NCBI GenBank assembly: GCA_964568145.1
Contig: CAZMOZ010000001.1
Span: 310,001-374,000, forward strand
Reading direction: 5' to 3'
From: DSVZ01 sp964568145
GTDB lineage: Bacteria > Verrucomicrobiota > Verrucomicrobiia > Limisphaerales > J093
DNA: 64,000 bases
The position numbers and the translations under genes are program-made. Shown here piece by piece: positions 26,395 through 33,867 of this stretch (its first letter is position 1; each line of letters begins with the position of its first letter). The notes beneath the pieces were generated by a model, which saw only the letters and a list, made by a program, of their open reading frames with translations, did no database searches and was not told the origin of the DNA.

Positions 26395-27077
26395 AACCCC
26401 GTCCTTGGATTTCCGGGGTCTTGGTCCTGGTGGCGCTGGCCATCGGGACCGTGGCCTTTCGTCAACAGCGCGACCTCGCCCACCTGCGGGGCGAACTCGG
26501 CAACCTGCAAGCCGCGGCTACGCAGCGGCAGGCGGCGAAGGCTGGCACTGCCCAGGCCAAGCCGGCCGCCGCCGGCAATACGTTGAGCGAGTCCGAGAAG
26601 CTCGAGTTGCTGCGGTTGCGGGCGGAGGTGACCCGCCTTCAGCAGCGCCTGAAGGAACTCGCCCCGGTGAAGGCGGAAAATGAGAACCTCAAGAAACGCG
26701 TCGGGCCGGCGGGCGCCGGCGGCGCGGGGCTCGTGCCGTTGCCGGCCGGCTACGTGAAACGGGCGGAGGCGCGGTTCGTCGGAGCCGCCACGCCGGAGGC
26801 GGCGTTGCAGTCCTTTTTCTGGGCGCTGGAGCAGCGCGACACGAACACGCTGCTGCAGTTGCTGAGCCCGGAGGCGGTGGAAGACTTCCAGCGCGAGCTG
26901 GACCAGCGCGGGCCGGAGGATTTCTGGAAGGAGAGCCGCATCCCCGGCTTCCGCATCGTGGAAGTCGAACAGAAAGCCAGCGACCACGTGGTGTTGAAGG
27001 TGGAAATCCTGCCGGGCGAACCGCCGGAAAACATGAGCCTCCGGTGGCTGGAAAACGGCTGGCGGCTGAACCCTTGA
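26391..27077 (+). CDS. Membrane-anchored coiled-coil protein of unknown function
   Basis: The product has 228 residues: an N-terminal membrane anchor (WISGVLVLVALAIGTVAF), a coiled coil (about 25-100) and a C-terminal alpha+beta domain (FVGAATPEAALQSFFWALEQ, then RDTNTLLQLLSPEA) that looks like the NTF2/SnoaL-like lipoprotein type. Its ATG overlaps the stop of the preceding gene, so it is the third gene of the sigma-factor operon. No enzyme motif is seen. Repeat A5 begins three bases after the stop. Confidence 0.65.
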   Translation: MKPRPWISGVLVLVALAIGTVAFRQQRDLAHLRGELGNLQAAATQRQAAKAGTAQAKPAAAGNTLSESEKLELLRLRAEVTRLQQRLKELAPVKAENENLKKRVGPAGAGGAGLVPLPAGYVKRAEARFVGAATPEAALQSFFWALEQRDTNTLLQLLSPEAVEDFQRELDQRGPEDFWKESRIPGFRIVEVEQKASDHVVLKVEILPGEPPENMSLRWLENGWRLNP

Positions 27078-27079
27078 AG

Positions 27080-27143
27080 GCGAAGGCCGAAGTTGGGCAA
27101 GCGGGACGCACTGCGCTACGGCCAACGTCGGTTTTTTCGGGTT
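27080..27143. repeat. Interspersed hairpin repeat, family A copy 5
   Basis: GAAGGCCGAAGTTGGGCAAG, then GGGACGCACTGCGCTACGGCC, then AACGTCGGTTTTTTCGGGTT. It lies in the convergent gap between the sigma-factor operon and uppS and could serve as a two-way transcript end, since a T-run (TTTTTT) is inside the right arm. Confidence 0.8.
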
Positions 27144-27170
27144 CAGCGCTCGGTCTGAGCCCGGCCCGGC

Positions 27171-27908
27171 TCAGACCCCGCCGTAGCGGCGGTGGCGGCG
27201 GGTGTATTCCTCGAGCGCCTCGTAAAACTGCGCCTTGCGGAAGTCCGGCCAGAGCGTCGGGGTCACGACGAATTCCGCGTACGAAATCTGCCAGAGCAGG
27301 AAATTGCTCACGCGCATCTCGCCGCTGGTGCGGATGAGCAGGTCGGGGTCCGGGTAGTTGTGCGTGTACAGGTGCTGGGCCAGCACCTGCTCGTTGATTT
27401 CCTCCGGCTCGATCACGCCGGCCTTGATCTTGTGGGCGATGGCGCGGACGGCCTCGACGATCTCGGTGCGGCCGCCGTAGCTGAGCGCGAGGATGAGTGT
27501 GAGGCCGTTGTTGCGGGCCAGCGCGGCCTGGGTGCGGCGGAGCTGCTCCTGCACGAACTCCGGCAGGCGGTAAATCTGGCCGATCGCCTCGAGGCGGACG
27601 TTGTTGCGCTGGAGTTCGCCGATCTCGTTCTTGAGGTAGCGCGCCAGATACTTCATCAGCGTGTCCACCTCGTCCTTGGGCCGGTTCCAGTTCTCCACCG
27701 AGAAGGCGTAAAGAGTCAGGTACTTGATGCCCAACTCGCCCGCCGCGCGGACAATGACCCGCACGGATTCCGCGCCAACGCGGTGCCCCTCGACGCGCGG
27801 CAACTGGCGCTGTTTGGCCCAGCGGCCGTTGCCATCCATGATGATCGCCACGTGGGTGGGCAGGTTGGCCTGCGCCTGCGGGCTGAGGTGAACGGCGGCA
27901 GCGCTCAT
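27171..27908 (-). CDS. uppS: Isoprenyl transferase (undecaprenyl diphosphate synthase type)
   Basis: This 245-residue cis-prenyltransferase makes the C55 carrier for peptidoglycan and surface polysaccharide. AIIMDGNGRWAKQRQLPRVE carries the catalytic Asp and the pyrophosphate-binding Gly/Arg, and TLYAFSVENWNRPKDEV and PDPDLLIRTSGEMRVSNFLL are the conserved C-terminal motifs. The ATG at 27908 is 40 bases after the purA stop on the same strand, so the two genes are likely cotranscribed. Confidence 0.95.
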   Translation of the reverse strand: MSAAAVHLSPQAQANLPTHVAIIMDGNGRWAKQRQLPRVEGHRVGAESVRVIVRAAGELGIKYLTLYAFSVENWNRPKDEVDTLMKYLARYLKNEIGELQRNNVRLEAIGQIYRLPEFVQEQLRRTQAALARNNGLTLILALSYGGRTEIVEAVRAIAHKIKAGVIEPEEINEQVLAQHLYTHNYPDPDLLIRTSGEMRVSNFLLWQISYAEFVVTPTLWPDFRKAQFYEALEEYTRRHRRYGGV

Positions 27909-27948
27909 GGAAGGCGGCTGGCGGGCCGGTCCGCGCCAGTGCCCCTTC

Positions 27949-29217
27949 TCACAGGAAGATGGTCTGGTCGCGCGCCGGGCCGATGGACGCGATGGCCAGC
28001 CTGCTGCCGGTGAGATCGGCCAGGGCCTTGAGGTAGCTGCGGCATCGGAGCGGCAGCTTGCGCCATTCGCGGATGGACGTCGTGGGGGTGCGCCAGCCGG
28101 GGAATTCGGCATAGACCGGTTCGCAGGCGGCGAGCACCTCGACGTCGCTGGGCACGTAATCGTACTTCCGGCCACCGTGCCGGTAGCCGATGCACACGCG
28201 CAGGGTTTCCACCGTGTCCAGGCCGTCCACATTGGTGATGGCCAGGCGGTCAATGCCGTTGACCATCGCGGCGTGCCGCGTCACCACGGCGTCCGCCCAG
28301 CCGCAGCGGCGGGGCCGGCCGGTGGTGGCGCCAAATTCCCGTCCCATGCCGTGGAGCAGGTCGGCGATCTCGGCGTTCTCGGTGGGCAGCGGCCCTTCGC
28401 CCACGCGGGTGGTGTACGCCTTCATCACGCCGTACACGTGGTCAATCTTGTTGGGCGGCACGCCCGAGCCGGTGCAAGCGCCGCCGGCGGTGGTGTTCGA
28501 CGACGTGACGTACGGATACGTGCCGTGGTCAATGTCGAGGAACGTGCCCTGGGCCCCCTCGAAGAGGATGTCGGCGCCGCGGCGGGTCGCCTCGTGCAAC
28601 AAGACCACCGTGGCGGTGACGAAGGGCCGGAGGTAATCGCCGGCGGCGCGGTACGCCTCGTGGACTTTCGCGAAGGACAGCGGCCGGGCGCCGAGCGCCT
28701 TGAGCACGGCGTTGCTTTCGCGCAGCCGGTCCCGCAGGGCCGTTTCAAACCGCGGGGCGTTCACCAGATCCACCATGCGGAAGCCAACGCGGGCGGCCTT
28801 GTCGGCGTAGGCCGGGCCGATGCCGCGTTTGGTGGTGCCGAGCTTGTTCCGTCCTTTGCGCAACTCGCGCTGCTCGTCCACCAGGCGGTGGTACGGCAGG
28901 ACCACATGGGCGGTTTCGCTGATGAACAGGTTGCCGTCCGCCTTCACGCCCAGCTTCTTCAGCCCCTCGATTTCTTCGACCAAGCTGACCGGGTCAATGA
29001 CCACGCCGTTGCCGATGACGCATTTCTTGCCCGGCCAGAGCACGCCGGACGGGACCAGATGCAGGACGTACTTCTGCTGGCCGATGAAGACGGTGTGCCC
29101 GGCGTTGTTGCCGCCGGCAGTGCGGACGACAAAATCCGAGCGCTCGGCGAGCACGTCAATGATCTTGCCCTTGCCTTCATCGCCCCACTGGGCGCCTACA
29201 AGGATGGTGTTGGCCAT
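27949..29217 (-). CDS. purA: Adenylosuccinate synthetase
   Basis: The product has 422 residues, the usual length. It joins IMP and aspartate with GTP to give adenylosuccinate in AMP synthesis. GAQWGDEGKGKIIDVLAE is the GTP-binding P-loop, NNAGHTV follows, GTTKRGIGPAYADKAAR and FEGAQGTFLDIDHGTYPYVT are the family signatures, and the C-terminal TSIREWRKLP region is present. The start is MANTILVGAQWGDEG at 29217. The gene heads a short unit with uppS downstream. Confidence 0.97.
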   Translation of the reverse strand: MANTILVGAQWGDEGKGKIIDVLAERSDFVVRTAGGNNAGHTVFIGQQKYVLHLVPSGVLWPGKKCVIGNGVVIDPVSLVEEIEGLKKLGVKADGNLFISETAHVVLPYHRLVDEQRELRKGRNKLGTTKRGIGPAYADKAARVGFRMVDLVNAPRFETALRDRLRESNAVLKALGARPLSFAKVHEAYRAAGDYLRPFVTATVVLLHEATRRGADILFEGAQGTFLDIDHGTYPYVTSSNTTAGGACTGSGVPPNKIDHVYGVMKAYTTRVGEGPLPTENAEIADLLHGMGREFGATTGRPRRCGWADAVVTRHAAMVNGIDRLAITNVDGLDTVETLRVCIGYRHGGRKYDYVPSDVEVLAACEPVYAEFPGWRTPTTSIREWRKLPLRCRSYLKALADLTGSRLAIASIGPARDQTIFL

Positions 29218-29345
29218 ATCAAAAAAGCCGTGTCAGCAGGCCGCGGCAACCTCCGGTGTTTGGCAACCCCGCCTTCCTGCCGGCGGAGGTTAGGTAACCG
29301 CGGCGGCCGGCGTCCAAGCCGCTACCGCCGCCGTGCCCGCGCCGC

Positions 29346-30110
29346 TCAGGGTTTGGGCTTCGGGATAATGGTGCTGGAGCCGTCCCGGCGCACTTCGACA
29401 TCGAGGTCGGGGGTCCGGATTTCACCCTCGCGGCGGACTCCGCGCTGCAAGACCTCGCCGCCCTTGCGCGTGTCGGCGCCGTAAAGACTCTTGCGCAAAC
29501 TCTCCAGCCGGCGGCTGAGCGCCAGGTCTTCCCGGATCTTCGCGATCTGTTCCCGGAGCGCGACGACGTCGCTCAAGCGGCGCTCCAGCGTCGCCTTCTC
29601 GCTTTGCAGGCGGAGCAACTCGCCCAGCAGGTAGTCGCGGTCGCCTTCGGCGTTGGCCAGACGCTTGCGGGTGTCGCTGATCTGCCCTTCAAGCTGGCCG
29701 ATGGCCTGGCGCATGTCGGTCGCCTGCTTCTCAAGGCCGGCGTTTTCGGACTCCAGCTCCTTGGCGCGGGCTTCCAACTGGGCCAGCGCGGCGGTCTTCT
29801 CCTCCAGAATCTTGGTGGCTTCGGCGACCTTCTGTTCCGTCTGGGTCAGCGTTTCCCGCACCTGGGTAAGCTGGTTGGACGCGCGGTCGAGGCTCGCCTT
29901 CGTGGTGTCGCGGTCCGAGCGCAGGGTGGCGTTGACCGCCTCCAGGTCGTCCAGCCGGGCGCGGGCGGTGGCCCATTCGTTGGACAATTGGAGAATCTTC
30001 TGCTGATCGGTCCGTTTTTCGTTCACAGCCTTGTTGTGCCGGATGACCAACGCCGCCAGCAGGGCCAGACAGAGCACGATCAGAATGACTACGGGCGCCT
30101 TCGAGTTCAT
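29346..30110 (-). CDS. Membrane-anchored long coiled-coil protein
   Basis: The product has 254 residues: one membrane helix (APVVILIVLCLALLAALVI), then a nearly continuous coiled coil (about 30-210) with heptads rich in Leu, Glu and Lys, and a short basic/charged tail (RREGEIRTPDLDVEVRRDGS). Proteins like this occur widely in Verrucomicrobiota with no known role; scaffolding in the envelope is conceivable. The ATG at 30110 is chosen because the upstream open frame is repeat sequence. It lies 128 bases upstream of purA and may share its transcript. Confidence 0.7.
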   Translation of the reverse strand: MNSKAPVVILIVLCLALLAALVIRHNKAVNEKRTDQQKILQLSNEWATARARLDDLEAVNATLRSDRDTTKASLDRASNQLTQVRETLTQTEQKVAEATKILEEKTAALAQLEARAKELESENAGLEKQATDMRQAIGQLEGQISDTRKRLANAEGDRDYLLGELLRLQSEKATLERRLSDVVALREQIAKIREDLALSRRLESLRKSLYGADTRKGGEVLQRGVRREGEIRTPDLDVEVRRDGSSTIIPKPKP

Positions 30111-30180
30111 TTGCGGGGCAGTGTGGTTGGGCTCTGCGCACAAGGCAAGATTCTTCAAGGTCGGGCCGGAGCGTGGCCAT

Positions 30181-30490
30181 AACTCACGTTTGCGCCGGTC
30201 CGGCCTTGACGCGGTGGGGCGAGACCCCGTCGAGCCGTGCCTTTCGGGGCTGCGGCCGGCTTCCAGCCCGGCAGACACGGCGAGAAAGCCCAAACTCAGA
30301 AAATCAAAAAGGGGGGCATTGGGCGGGGATTCGGCGTCGGGTAGCCGGACCCCTGGCTCAGGGGCCGGACGCGTCGCCCCCCAGCGAGGAGGCCCACCCC
30401 GCGGGCGGGTCGCCCGCGGCACAGCCCCAGGCGAGGTCGCCCGGGCCACTACGGCCCGCCCGCGGCCGGCAAGAAATTGAGATGCGTCCC
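30181..30490 (+). repeat. Long composite repeat B-C-B
   Basis: This occupies the divergent gap 30111-30552. It begins with the B block (GCGGTGGGGCGAGACCCCGT), passes into the block shared with 21040-21110 (AAAGCCCAAACTCAGAAAAT), then C stems (GGCTCAGGGGCCGG, GCCCCCCAGCGAGG), and returns to the B right half (CAGGCGAGGTCGCCCGGGCC, ACTACGGCCCGCCC) ending GAAATTGAGATGCG. C appears inserted within B. No gene is seen. Confidence 0.8.
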
Positions 30491-30552
30491 GGAGCGTCCG
30501 GCCATGCCGGACCGGCACTTGCGCGTGGCGCGGCAACGCCTAGACTGGCGCC

Positions 30553-31224
30553 ATGCAGGTGCCTTCGGAAGTGCCGGTCATGACGCTGAGCAACGCGATC
30601 CTGTTCCCACAAGCGATGCTGCCGCTGCACATCTTCGAGACCCGGTATCGCAAAATGCTGGCGGACGTGCTCGCGGGCGGCCGGGTCTTTGCCGTCGCCT
30701 TGCGCCGCGGTGACCGGGTGCGCGAAACCCCGGCCAGCGTGGCGGGGCTGGGCCTGGTGCGGGCTTGCGTCACCCGCCAGGACGGCACGTCGAATCTCAT
30801 CCTCCAGGGCCTGGCACGCATCCGGCTGGGCCGCGCCGTCCAGTACCGGCCGTACCGGATTCACACAGTGCAGCCGCTCCCGCCGGCCGGCAACAGCGGC
30901 CTGGTGGTGCAGGCGCTGACCCTGCGCGTCCTCGAACTGGCCAAGAACCGCCTCCAGCAGGGCCTGCACAGCTTCGTGCAGTCGCCGCCGGAACCGCCGG
31001 GGTCGGCGCCGCTCACGCTCGAGGCCTTCCAGCAGGCGCTGGAGCACCTGGCCCAGTTGGACGACGCCGAACAATTGACCGACCTGGTCTCGGCCACGCT
31101 GCTGCGCGACCCGCGCCAGCGCCAGATCATCCTTGAAACCCCGCGTCTGGAGGACCGACTGCGCTACCTGGTGCGCTTTCTCCAAAGCGACCCCGAGGAA
31201 TCCGCCGATTCCGACGAGAATTAA
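30553..31224 (+). CDS. LON substrate-binding (N-terminal) domain protein
   Basis: The product has 223 residues with only the LON N-terminal domain: MTLSNAILFPQAMLPLHIFE, then TRYRKMLADVLAGGRVFAVA, GLVRACVTRQDGTSNLILQG and a helical C-terminal bundle (about 120-215). The AAA+ and protease domains of Lon are absent, as in the stand-alone family. The role in bacteria is not established. The ATG at 30553 lies just after the composite repeat. DUF1844 follows with a 4-base gap. Confidence 0.85.
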   Translation: MQVPSEVPVMTLSNAILFPQAMLPLHIFETRYRKMLADVLAGGRVFAVALRRGDRVRETPASVAGLGLVRACVTRQDGTSNLILQGLARIRLGRAVQYRPYRIHTVQPLPPAGNSGLVVQALTLRVLELAKNRLQQGLHSFVQSPPEPPGSAPLTLEAFQQALEHLAQLDDAEQLTDLVSATLLRDPRQRQIILETPRLEDRLRYLVRFLQSDPEESADSDEN

Positions 31225-31228
31225 CCCC

Positions 31229-31606
31229 ATGACTTCGCCCGCCAACCCGTCTCCCGACACCGCCCAGCGCAATGCGGCGCTGTTCACCGGCCTGGTGCTG
31301 CAACACGCCAACCTGGCCTCGGTCCTCCTGGGCCGGGCGCCGAACCCCGAGACCGGCAAAGCGGAGGTGAACTTGGAGGCCGCCAGCCTGTTCATTGACA
31401 CGCTGGAAATGCTGGAAGCCAAGACCCGCGGCAACCTTTCGCCGAAGGAAGCAGCCTTGCTCGCCGAGACGCTGACGAATCTCCGGTTCGCCTTCGTGCA
31501 GGCCGCGAATCAAGCCGCCCCGCCGGCTGCGGCAGCGCCCGCGCCGGAGAGCACGGAAGCCGTCGGCGAGGAAGGCAGCCACCGGAAGTTTGTGAAGCGT
31601 TACTGA
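31229..31606 (+). CDS. DUF1844 family protein
   Basis: The product has 125 residues. The domain LFTGLVLQHANLASVLLGRA, then ASLFIDTLEMLEAKTRGNLS and ETLTNLRFAFVQ matches DUF1844, a small helical family with no known function. The tail is Ala/Pro-rich and ends HRKFVKRY. It follows the LON-domain gene by 4 bases and its 3' end overlaps the convergent ACT gene by 7 bases. Confidence 0.85.
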   Translation: MTSPANPSPDTAQRNAALFTGLVLQHANLASVLLGRAPNPETGKAEVNLEAASLFIDTLEMLEAKTRGNLSPKEAALLAETLTNLRFAFVQAANQAAPPAAAAPAPESTEAVGEEGSHRKFVKRY

Positions 31607-32007
31607 ACCGCTGAGAGCCCGCGGAGCGCCTGCCGGGCCTTGGGCAGGTTGTTGACCCGCAGCACAAGGAGACCCGCCGGGGCGTCCGGACTGCTGGCGC
31701 AGTACAGGTAGTCAATGTTGATCTTGGCCCGCGCCAACCGCTGACCGATCTCGGCGAGCGCGCCGGGCTGGTTGGCGCCGGTAATCAGCAACACCTCGCT
31801 CTCGACCACAAGCATGCCGCGCTCTTCCAGAAGGAAGATGGCCTTGCGCGGCTCGCTGACGACCATCCGCACGACCGAGTAATCCACGGTGTCGCTGGTG
31901 GCCAGGGCGTGGATGTTGATGCCCGCTTCGGCCAGGGCGGTGCAGACACGCGCCAGGGCCCCGGGCTGGTTGGCGAGGAAGATGGCAAGCTGGATGGCAG
32001 TTTTCAT
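31600..32007 (-). CDS. Tandem ACT-domain protein
   Basis: The product has 135 residues with two ACT domains: IFLANQPGALARVCTALAEA (about 9-28) and LLITGANQPGALAEIGQRLA (about 74-92). The N-P-G turns are the usual ligand-binding sites for amino acids. Stand-alone ACT proteins of this size are thought to be amino acid sensors. The ATG at 32007 fits the domain edge. The 3' end overlaps DUF1844 by 7 bases, convergently. Confidence 0.85.
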   Translation of the reverse strand: MKTAIQLAIFLANQPGALARVCTALAEAGINIHALATSDTVDYSVVRMVVSEPRKAIFLLEERGMLVVESEVLLITGANQPGALAEIGQRLARAKINIDYLYCASSPDAPAGLLVLRVNNLPKARQALRGLSAVQ

Positions 32008-32091
32008 AGGTGGGGTCAGTTGGATACTACGCCGACATAATACTCCCTGCCGGCGGCAACGCCAGTCCGGGCTTGCGGCGTGGTGTCTGCC

Positions 32092-32160
32092 GCAGGTAGC
32101 CGGCCCCTCGCTGAGGGGCCGGGAACGGTCGCCTCCCGGCGGGAGACGACCTACCCAAGA
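32092..32160 (+). repeat. Interspersed stacked-hairpin repeat, family C copy 4
   Basis: GGTAGCCGGCCCCTCGCTGA then GGGGCCGGGAACGGTCGCC, followed by the second stem TCCCGGCGGGAGACGACCTA. It lies upstream of the ACT gene in the 247-base gap to the MamK-like gene. Each half is a hairpin. Confidence 0.75.
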
Positions 32161-32254
32161 ACTTGACCATCCCCGGCGCGAATGTCCAAGCTCCCGCCGG
32201 GCTGGGAAGCCCGGCTCTACGGCAGGCACAGATGCCTGCCGCTGCAGGCGGGGC

Positions 32255-33421
32255 TCACCGCCCGAGCGGGAGCCACTGGCTTTCCTTGGCCTGGCGGGCG
32301 GCGGTCAACGCGCCTTTGGCCACGAGTTGCTTGTAGCCTTCGCCCACCGTCTGGACGTGCGGCTTCTCGTAGCCTTCCTCGGTCAGGAGCCGTTGCAGTT
32401 CCGTGTCCAGCCGGCGAATCCGGCTGCCGCCACCCGTGAGGACGATGTTCTGCATCAACTCCTCCACGGTGTCGCTGGAGGCGCGGCCGATGGCGACCCG
32501 GACCAGTTCGAAGATTTCTTGAAGCAGCCGCCCGCAGGCCTGACCCATCGCCTGGGTGAGGTCGAACTTGCGCGCCTTGCCGCCGACCACGACCTGGACC
32601 ATGACCGAGGCGTCGGGCTGCCCCACGAACGAATGCTGTTCCTTGATCGCGCGCACGCGGGCCAGGGACAGGTTGGCTTCCGGCTCCAGCAGGCGCGTGG
32701 CTTCCAAAAGCAGGTTGTCCACCTCGTCGCCGGCGAAGGCCGAGCTCACTTGCTCGTTCGGCCCGGGGTAATAGCCTTGCACGAGGCACACATCGGTGGT
32801 GCCGGCGCCGCTGTCCACGAAAAGCGAATTGCGCACCGGGTCCAGGTAGGCGGGGTCGCCCAGTCGGCTTTCATCGCGGTAGCCCAGCGCGGCCAGGAAC
32901 GGCTCGGGGATCAGCAGGACCTTGTGAAACACGCCGGAGAGCGCCATGCACAGGTTCTCGCGGGCGGTGCGGTCGGCGCTGGCCGGCACGCCCACCATGG
33001 CGCGGACCTCGACGTTGGCCGGAGGATTCAGCACCTGGCGGAGATGCCGGGCAAAATCTTGCGCGGCCGCTAGGTCTTCGATGACGCCATTCTGGAGCGG
33101 GGTGAGCAGGCGGAGATAAACGCGGTGCTTGAGCGCCAGATGGCCGTAAAGCACCTTCGCGTTGCCGGGAAGCAGGTTCTCGACGATGCCCTCGCGCGCG
33201 TAACCGACCGCTGTGGGAATGATCTCGTCGGTCACCAAGTCGGTCGAGCCGGGATAAGCGGCCTTGAGGCAGGAGACGCTGGTGCCCAGGTCCAGCCCCA
33301 CGAGCAGGATGTCCTGGCGGGCGGGCTTGACGCCGGGCTCGAAGGCGGGCAGCGCGACGGCTTTGCGTTGCAGTTCGCGGGCCGTTTCGGCGGTGAGCGG
33401 AGCGACGTAGGTGGTGCGCAT
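32255..33421 (-). CDS. MamK-like bacterial actin
   Basis: The product has 388 residues of the actin/Hsp70 fold. LLVGLDLGTSVSCLKA is phosphate loop 1, VRAMVGVPASA and LFVDSGAGTTDVCLVQG (phosphate 2) follow, and NIVLTGGGSRIRRL is the adenosine motif. The arrangement resembles MamK, the magnetosome filament protein, and its relatives in non-magnetotactic Verrucomicrobiota and Planctomycetota. No other mam gene is nearby, so a magnetosome role is not suggested; a filament that positions some cargo is possible. The ATG at 33421 is preferred over 33430. Confidence 0.8.
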   Translation of the reverse strand: MRTTYVAPLTAETARELQRKAVALPAFEPGVKPARQDILLVGLDLGTSVSCLKAAYPGSTDLVTDEIIPTAVGYAREGIVENLLPGNAKVLYGHLALKHRVYLRLLTPLQNGVIEDLAAAQDFARHLRQVLNPPANVEVRAMVGVPASADRTARENLCMALSGVFHKVLLIPEPFLAALGYRDESRLGDPAYLDPVRNSLFVDSGAGTTDVCLVQGYYPGPNEQVSSAFAGDEVDNLLLEATRLLEPEANLSLARVRAIKEQHSFVGQPDASVMVQVVVGGKARKFDLTQAMGQACGRLLQEIFELVRVAIGRASSDTVEELMQNIVLTGGGSRIRRLDTELQRLLTEEGYEKPHVQTVGEGYKQLVAKGALTAARQAKESQWLPLGR

Positions 33422-33548
33422 GACTGGCAATCAGTTGCCCGGCCGGCGGCCGCAGCGGCGCGCAACATCCGGGACACGCTGCGAGTTTGGAACCGCCGCC
33501 CCCGCGAAAGCAAGCCGCCACTTCCGATTCCGGCCCCGCGTGGGCGCA

Positions 33549-33735
33549 ACTCACTGTTGTGCCGTTCTGGTCCTGGCCTGGTGGGGCGTGACTCCGTTGA
33601 GCCCTGACCTGCCGGGGCTGCGAGCGTCAGACTGCGCTTCCCACCGGCGGGGCGCCCGCAGCGCGGTCCAGACGAGGTCGCCTGGACCGCTACGGTCCGC
33701 CCACCGCATGCACGAAATCGAGATGTGCCCGCCCC
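33549..33735 (+). repeat. Interspersed repeat, family B copy 3
   Basis: This fills the divergent gap 33422-33867. GGTGGGGCGTGACTCCGTTG, then CCACCGGCGGGGCGCCCGCA, GACGAGGTCGCCTGGACCGC and GAAATCGAGATGTGCCC follow the order of B copies at 8171 and 30181. The blocks have diverged by scattered substitutions. Nothing else is seen in the gap. Confidence 0.78.
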
Positions 33736-33867
33736 GTGTGGGCTGAATAAGCGCTGGCGACGCTCAGTCGGATTCTCCGTCGCCCAACCCGTGACGACTT
33801 GTCTCCGCCGGCGCGCCGACCAACAGCCGGCCAGACGTTGCCTGGGTACACCGGCGATGGAACGCAC

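Noticed and set aside
30111..30536. Upstream extension of the coiled-coil gene through repeat sequence
   Set aside because: Residues come from families B and C, which recur in other frames elsewhere; the membrane helix begins right after the ATG at 30110.
32255..33421. PilM or MreB identity for the actin-like gene
   Set aside because: No pil or mre genes lie next to it, and the spacing of the phosphate and adenosine motifs looked closer to MamK; kept as MamK-like with moderate confidence.
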